Below, piece by piece: positions 18,087 to 19,153 of a DNA stretch of 19,153 nt. A program made the position numbers and the translations under genes. The notes beneath the pieces were generated by a model. It had not been told where the DNA came from, did not search any database, and was given only the letters and a program-made list of their open reading frames with translations. Source of the stretch: CAYZPE01 sp964626625 (GTDB taxonomy: Bacteria > Patescibacteriota > Minisyncoccia > Phycocordibacterales > CAYZPE01). Where the stretch lies: assembly GCA_964626625.1 (NCBI GenBank), contig CAZVFV010000012.1:1-19153 (forward strand), written 5' to 3'. How positions within the stretch are numbered: the stretch's first letter is position 1; every line of letters begins with the position of its first letter.

Positions 18087-19153
18087 ATGCTCGTAACCTC
18101 TAAAAAAATACGTAGGTTGATTGTGCTTTTTATTCTTGCACCACTTATTATTCCTGTTTCACTTTTTCCAAGTCAAAAAGTCCATGCTGTAGTTGTACCT
18201 GTACCAATCGCAGAAGTAGGACCTGTAGTTCCAATTCATACAGGCAACCTAGTTGAAAACACCCTTAAGGCGGCAAAAGAGTATGTGCTTGACAACCTTG
18301 TTACAGTACTTGCAAAAACACTTATAAAACAAATCACTCGGTCAACCATTCAATGGATTAATTCTGGTTTCAAGGGTGGTCCATCTTTTATTCAAAATCC
18401 TGATCAATTTTTTACTGGAATTGCAGACAGGGTCGCAGGGGACTTTATAAAAAGTATTGGTCTTGGTTTTTTATGTGAACCGTTTCGTTTAGATCTCCAA
18501 CTTTCTTTGGCTCTTGAATATGGTGGTGGTGGTGGTGGTTCTTTTACAGATGAAATAGGGTGTACTTTTAGTGATGTAGCGGGAAACATAGAAGGTTTTG
18601 TTCAAGGTGACTTTACTCAAGGAGGATGGGATGGTTTTTTTAAGGTAACTCAAAATAGAAATAATAATCCTTATGGAGCCTACCTTTCAGCAAAATCTGC
18701 TTTAGATATAAAAATTTCCAGCGCACAAGGAACAGAGCGTCTAGTACTTGATTGGGGTAAAGGATTCAAATCTCTTACCGATGGTCTTGGTAATATCCTA
18801 ACTCCTGGAGCAACGATAGAGGCTCAATTAAGCGACGTACTCGGAACAGATCTCGCCCAACTTGAACTTGCCGATGAAATCAATGAAATTATGGGTGCTC
18901 TTGCAGGACAACTCCTTACCCAAATAATGAGTGCTACAGGTCTTGCAGGAGGAGGCGGTTCAAGCTATTCACAAGGCTACAGTACGCTTCAAGAATTTGA
19001 CTCTGAATTTTCAAGTGATGTATCTGATGCACAAGATCAATACAGTACAGAACAAGAAAATTTAGTTTCTAGCATAACTCAAGACTTTGAAAACGGAGCA
19101 GGTGCAGGATTTAACCTCAACAACGACACGAATGAAACTGGAACATTCAATAT
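18087..19153 (+). CDS. Large exported protein, Parcubacteria-type (partial, C-terminus outside window)
   Basis: ATG at 18087, open to the window edge (355 residues seen). An N-terminal signal or anchor (about 6-35, KKIRRLIVLFILAPLIIPVSLFPSQKVHA) ends in a plausible Ala-x-Ala-like site. The mature part has amphipathic helices (NTLKAAKEYVLDNLVTVLAKTLIKQITRSTIQWINSGF), then FFTGIADRVAGDFI, two Cys (FLCEPFRLDLQ, EIGCTFSDVAGN) that may form a disulfide, EGFVQGDFTQGGWDGFFKVTQNRNNNPYGAYL, a Gly run of six and a second Gly-rich stretch near 290. I associate this protein type with Parcubacteria loci next to type IV secretion or pilus genes, but without searching this is memory-based. Function unknown. 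Confidence 0.75.
   Translation, partial: MLVTSKKIRRLIVLFILAPLIIPVSLFPSQKVHAVVVPVPIAEVGPVVPIHTGNLVENTLKAAKEYVLDNLVTVLAKTLIKQITRSTIQWINSGFKGGPSFIQNPDQFFTGIADRVAGDFIKSIGLGFLCEPFRLDLQLSLALEYGGGGGGSFTDEIGCTFSDVAGNIEGFVQGDFTQGGWDGFFKVTQNRNNNPYGAYLSAKSALDIKISSAQGTERLVLDWGKGFKSLTDGLGNILTPGATIEAQLSDVLGTDLAQLELADEINEIMGALAGQLLTQIMSATGLAGGGGSSYSQGYSTLQEFDSEFSSDVSDAQDQYSTEQENLVSSITQDFENGAGAGFNLNNDTNETGTFN

Overview
The window looks like a piece of a Patescibacteria (Candidate Phyla Radiation), probably Parcubacteria, chromosome interrupted by an unusual accessory element. The host backbone is A+T-rich and carries small versions of housekeeping genes: exonuclease III, a XerC/D recombinase, rpsO, a NYN-domain protein, a TrmB-like regulator, a DksA/TraR-like protein, ComM, a LysM/M23 protein, a UvrD/PcrA helicase and RsmA. 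It also has the exported proteins with thrombospondin type 3 calcium-binding repeats that are typical of these genomes. Several backbone genes have a -10 box 6-11 nt before the ATG and no Shine-Dalgarno (SD) sequence, so they are probably leaderless. No taxonomic search was possible; the assignment rests on gene style.

Layout. Bases 1-2001 are on the minus strand: xth (cut by the window edge), a 36-residue acidic ORF ending in tandem perfect palindromes, and xerC/D. Bases 2083-3897 are on the plus strand: rpsO with a leader hairpin and terminator, a NYN protein and a TrmB-like regulator. Bases 3881-4300 are a gene-poor A+T-rich stretch full of inverted repeats.

Bases 4303-8670 are the notable region. 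They start at a near-consensus sigma-70 promoter (TTGACA-17-TATACT) and end at a strong intrinsic terminator. The stretch is visibly richer in G+C than its flanks, uses strong SD sequences unlike the host genes, and has only small ORFs separated by long, densely structured non-coding RNA. It contains three copies of a complete type III hammerhead ribozyme core, two preceded by a repeated module of covarying hairpins. It also has five copies of a dispersed 11-12 bp hairpin repeat, four of them placed directly after terminator-like hairpins. Its proteins include a DUF1874 protein closely resembling the AcrIII-1 ring-nuclease anti-CRISPR (His, Arg, Glu and Ser active-site positions present), a sigma-70/ECF-like protein, a 58-residue single-pass membrane protein and small unknown proteins. 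This is best read as an uncharacterised mobile or virus-like element whose long transcript is cut by ribozymes into pieces. I saw no integrase, replication or capsid gene inside it and could not define its ends.

Bases 8725-19153 return to the host backbone: a membrane protein, traR-comM as an operon, a convergent LysM/M23 endopeptidase gene sharing a bidirectional terminator, uvrD-rsmA, and then an envelope cluster (a minus-strand exported protein, two TSP3 proteins and a large exported protein cut by the window edge). A palindromic -10 box at 16242-16249 appears to drive two divergent leaderless genes.
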